DNA of 64,000 nucleotides from contig NC_092012.1 in the NCBI RefSeq assembly GCF_042242105.1, forward strand, positions 6,122,470-6,186,469, given 5' to 3'. Origin of the DNA: Pempheris klunzingeri (lineage: Eukaryota > Chordata > Actinopteri > Acropomatiformes > Pempheridae). A program made the position numbers and the translations under genes. Shown piece by piece: positions 61,739 through 64,000 of the stretch (position 1 is its first letter; each line of letters starts with the position of its first letter). The notes under the pieces are model-generated. The model did no database searches. It saw only the letters and a program-made list of their open reading frames with translations, and was not told the DNA's origin.

Positions 61739-62601
61739 CACGCACGCGACTGCTGTACGCACCCAATCAGCGTGCCGGGACTTGACTCGCTTACATGAAG
61801 ATGAGTCAGTTTCATGGCCTGCAAAGGCCGAGATCACCCCACACACATTTCATCTCAATCCATGCAAATGGTTTGATTTGTAATTGTGCATAAGAGTTAC
61901 TGTATACCATAATGCTGTAGTGCCAATTCCTAAATATGAACGTTCAGATAACAGTTACAGTGAGAGCGAGAGGTTAGAGGTGAGACTGATGAGAGACAAA
62001 ACAATAACATTAACTGTGTGCCCGTTTTACACTGAGAGTCTGGAAATGATGTTGTTAGTGTGTCCAGTAATGATGAGAAAGGGGATAATGAGCAGTTAGA
62101 ACTGTGCAAACGGCTGCATGTAGATACCTTCGTCATATTCATACATCAATGATTAGTCTTCATCAAACCATCTCATCCCTCATAAATCAAACAATGGTGC
62201 AGAAAAAAATCCTCAAAACATTCCTTTAACCTAAAAATATGAACTTTTTCCGGCTGATGAAGCAAAAAAAAGGAGTACTACGAGCAGTTAGTGAAATGTT
62301 GGTTGTGTTTCTGTTCATTCAACATCACTTTTAACTTTGAGGTGATTGTTCTTTACACTTGGACCTACAGAGTACAGTAGCTGTAGTGGCTGATGATTAT
62401 AATTATCACAAAGATTATTATTATTATCATTGCTCCTGTATCTGTTATTTGTTTAATTCTTATTTTAGGAAAGCCAGCCACGCATCTGTTCATGATGCTT
62501 CAGTGTCAGAGTTCAGTTCTTTGTGAGTGACTTTTTAACTCCAACAGTACATCATCTTCTCCTTTGCGTGTGAGTGCACAGCGCGTAGTTATCATTATGT
62601 A

Positions 62602-62682
62602 GGTGGGACGGCACAGTGGCTCAGCGTTCAGCACTATCATCTGGCAGCAGGAGGGTCCTTGCTTTGGGCATAGATAATGAGG
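62602..62682 (+). repeat. Fish repeat of the GGCACAGTGGCTCAG type
   Basis: GACGGCACAGTGGCTCAGCG, TTCAGCACTATCATCTGGCA and GCAGGAGGGTCCTTG match the head of a ubiquitous teleost repeat whose usual form is GGCACGGTGGCTCAGTGGTT. It is not a functional tRNA. Confidence 0.7.
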
Positions 62683-63267
62683 GGATAGATGGCTCATGTA
62701 GGTGATTTACTCAGCAGTTATTGGTTTGCCTGGATCAGGCTTTGGCAGCGCTCATGCTGTTTCTCACTGATTTCATCATGTTGCATTAGATAACTTAGAC
62801 CTCATATTTGCTTAACACATTAATAATGTAATTGTTGACTGGTTAACGGAGGGTAAAGTAGCTCTATGAAAGATCATCATGGTGGGTGTTGAACGTTGTT
62901 TCTGTCGCCTCTATCTACAGGGCGCTGTCACTGTAAACAGAAATAGAGAGCTGAGGGGGATGAAGAACATTTTACGGAAATTAATTCAAAGCAGCAGCTG
63001 GCCAACGGGTGAATCATTACAACTGAAATATCTACCAACCAATTCTTATACATTTTATCTCCAGCAAATATTCTATCTCCGTATCTGTTTTTCAGCTCCG
63101 TCTCCAAGAAGTTGTGTTTATGTACTGCAACTTTGTTCTCCCAATAATGTGAAATGTGGAAAAAGTGGGAACATAATTGCTGCCAGGATTATGTTCAAGC
63201 AAAGGAAGTGCTACATTTTTGTACCACACAGAAATCATAGAGAGGATGCTGGGATGCACGTTGGGTG

Positions 63268-63382
63268 TACAAAGTGCAGTATTTTGACTCCCGAGAGCAG
63301 GGTTTGAATCCTGAGTGGCACATGTGGGTAGATTTAGGCACAAAAAGCACTTTGGTTAAGGTTAGGGAACAATCGTGGTTGT
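63268..63382 (+). repeat. Fish repeat: TTTGACTCCCGAGAGCAGGG ... TTTAGGCACAAAAAGCAC
   Basis: A tRNA-like B-box word, GGTTTGAATCC, is followed by TTTAGGCACAAAAAGCACTT, TGGTTAAGGTTAGGGAAC and AATCGTGG. This is a recurrent percomorph repeat, usually with GTTAGGTTTAGGCAC. No coding sequence. Confidence 0.65.
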
Positions 63383-63700
63383 TTCAGTCATTTTTGACCT
63401 TTTTTGTATTAATCCAACACCAAAATCTTTCACTAAACTTCACGAAGTGCTGTGAGTGCCTAAGCATAGCTGTAAAAACAATTAAAGAAAAGGCTGGACA
63501 TCACTCATGTCTGTACAGTGAATATGAAGCTAACATCATTAGCTAAGAAAAAGTCTGACACATTACCCCGAGAAAAACTACAAATTGTTGTTACACAAAT
63601 TTTTGTACAGAATAAAACAAACAAGAGATCACTTGATGAGAAAAGAGCTTTAGAGATGCTGGTAGGCAGGCCTTCTCATCTAAGTCACTGCAAGAAAGCA

Positions 63701-63795
63701 CATAGGTGCATTTTCCCCCCAATACATTATCAGTGAACATTTTATTGATACAATAAAATGTTCACTGATAATGTATTGGGGAAAATGCACTTATG
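63701..63795. repeat. Near-perfect palindrome (hairpin) with 3-nt loop
   Basis: The arms at 63721-63747 and 63751-63777 are exact reverse complements (27 bp) around the loop ATA. Pairing continues outward through C-runs of unequal length (six Cs against four Gs) and a further 14 bp with one mismatch, for about 45 paired bases in all. The inner end reads ATTTTATTG. Its function is unknown: it could be a foldback element, a small-RNA precursor-like hairpin or an assembly artefact near the window edge. Confidence 0.93.
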
Positions 63796-64000
63796 CATTC
63801 AACTAACAACATTTTGCTACTCGGCAGATGTGTTATTTAACATTTCGGCATTATCTTCACAAATCCATCCAGATGGCATTCTGTGTGTTTCCTTCGAAAC
63901 ATTACAGCTGCAACAATGAGATGGATAATTATTATTAATTAAATGAATCTTCAACTATTTTGATAATCAATTCATTTGAGTCTTCTCTTCAACCAACAAC

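Larger units (their letters stand above)
55736..62601. other. Intergenic, no gene seen
   Basis: Nearly 7 kb of AT-rich DNA with short unsupported open frames. It contains (CA)n at 59.12 kb and (TG)n at 61.70 kb. A word resembling a tRNA-type B box, GGTTCGAGCC, at about 60802 is probably from an old SINE. No channel, hormone or RNA gene is recognised. Confidence 0.45.

Noticed and set aside
62602..62682. tRNA-like segment
   Set aside because: It matches the head of a common fish repeat and lacks a foldable cloverleaf with both A and B boxes.

Overview
This window is vertebrate genomic DNA, most likely from a percomorph (perch-like) teleost. Genes are split by GT-AG introns and separated by long AT-rich tracts. 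There are many microsatellites and fish-type interspersed repeats, and the FSH beta subunit has the perciform layout. Four protein-coding genes are supported by spliced or intact reading frames. All other long open frames appear to be chance frames, repeats or shadows.

Layout, left to right. 1-3600: a CpG-richer segment near 3.3 kb with a strong minus-strand splice donor, probably the promoter and noncoding first exon of a gene running off the left edge (madd is a synteny-based guess). 9112-19200: nr1h3 (liver X receptor alpha), minus strand, nine coding exons giving 464 residues. Its first coding exon lies 5 kb from a CpG-rich candidate promoter, and the intron between holds a LINE fragment. 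21096-26009: arl14ep, plus strand, five coding exons giving 221 residues. In this fish the gene encodes an N-terminal THAP zinc-finger domain joined to the Cys-rich ARL14EP C-terminal domain. 26.5-36.9 kb: a repeat-rich gap between convergent genes, with MITEs, a 1.58 kb solo LTR nested in an older repeat, and two 481 bp copies of one element at about 99% identity. 36983-39393: fshb (FSH beta), minus strand, 120 residues, with a TATA box and an NR5A1-type half-site upstream. 47844-49919: kcna4 (Kv1.4), plus strand, single coding exon of 691 residues, with a leader that probably contains two introns. 50-64 kb: intergenic, with microsatellites, dispersed repeats and a near-perfect palindrome at 63.7 kb.

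The genes do not form a pathway. The block arl14ep-fshb-kcna4 matches human 11p14, with arl14ep inverted relative to fshb. nr1h3 (human 11p11.2) is here a direct neighbour. The observations most worth following are the THAP-ARL14EP architecture, the nested solo LTR, the twin young repeats and the terminal palindrome.
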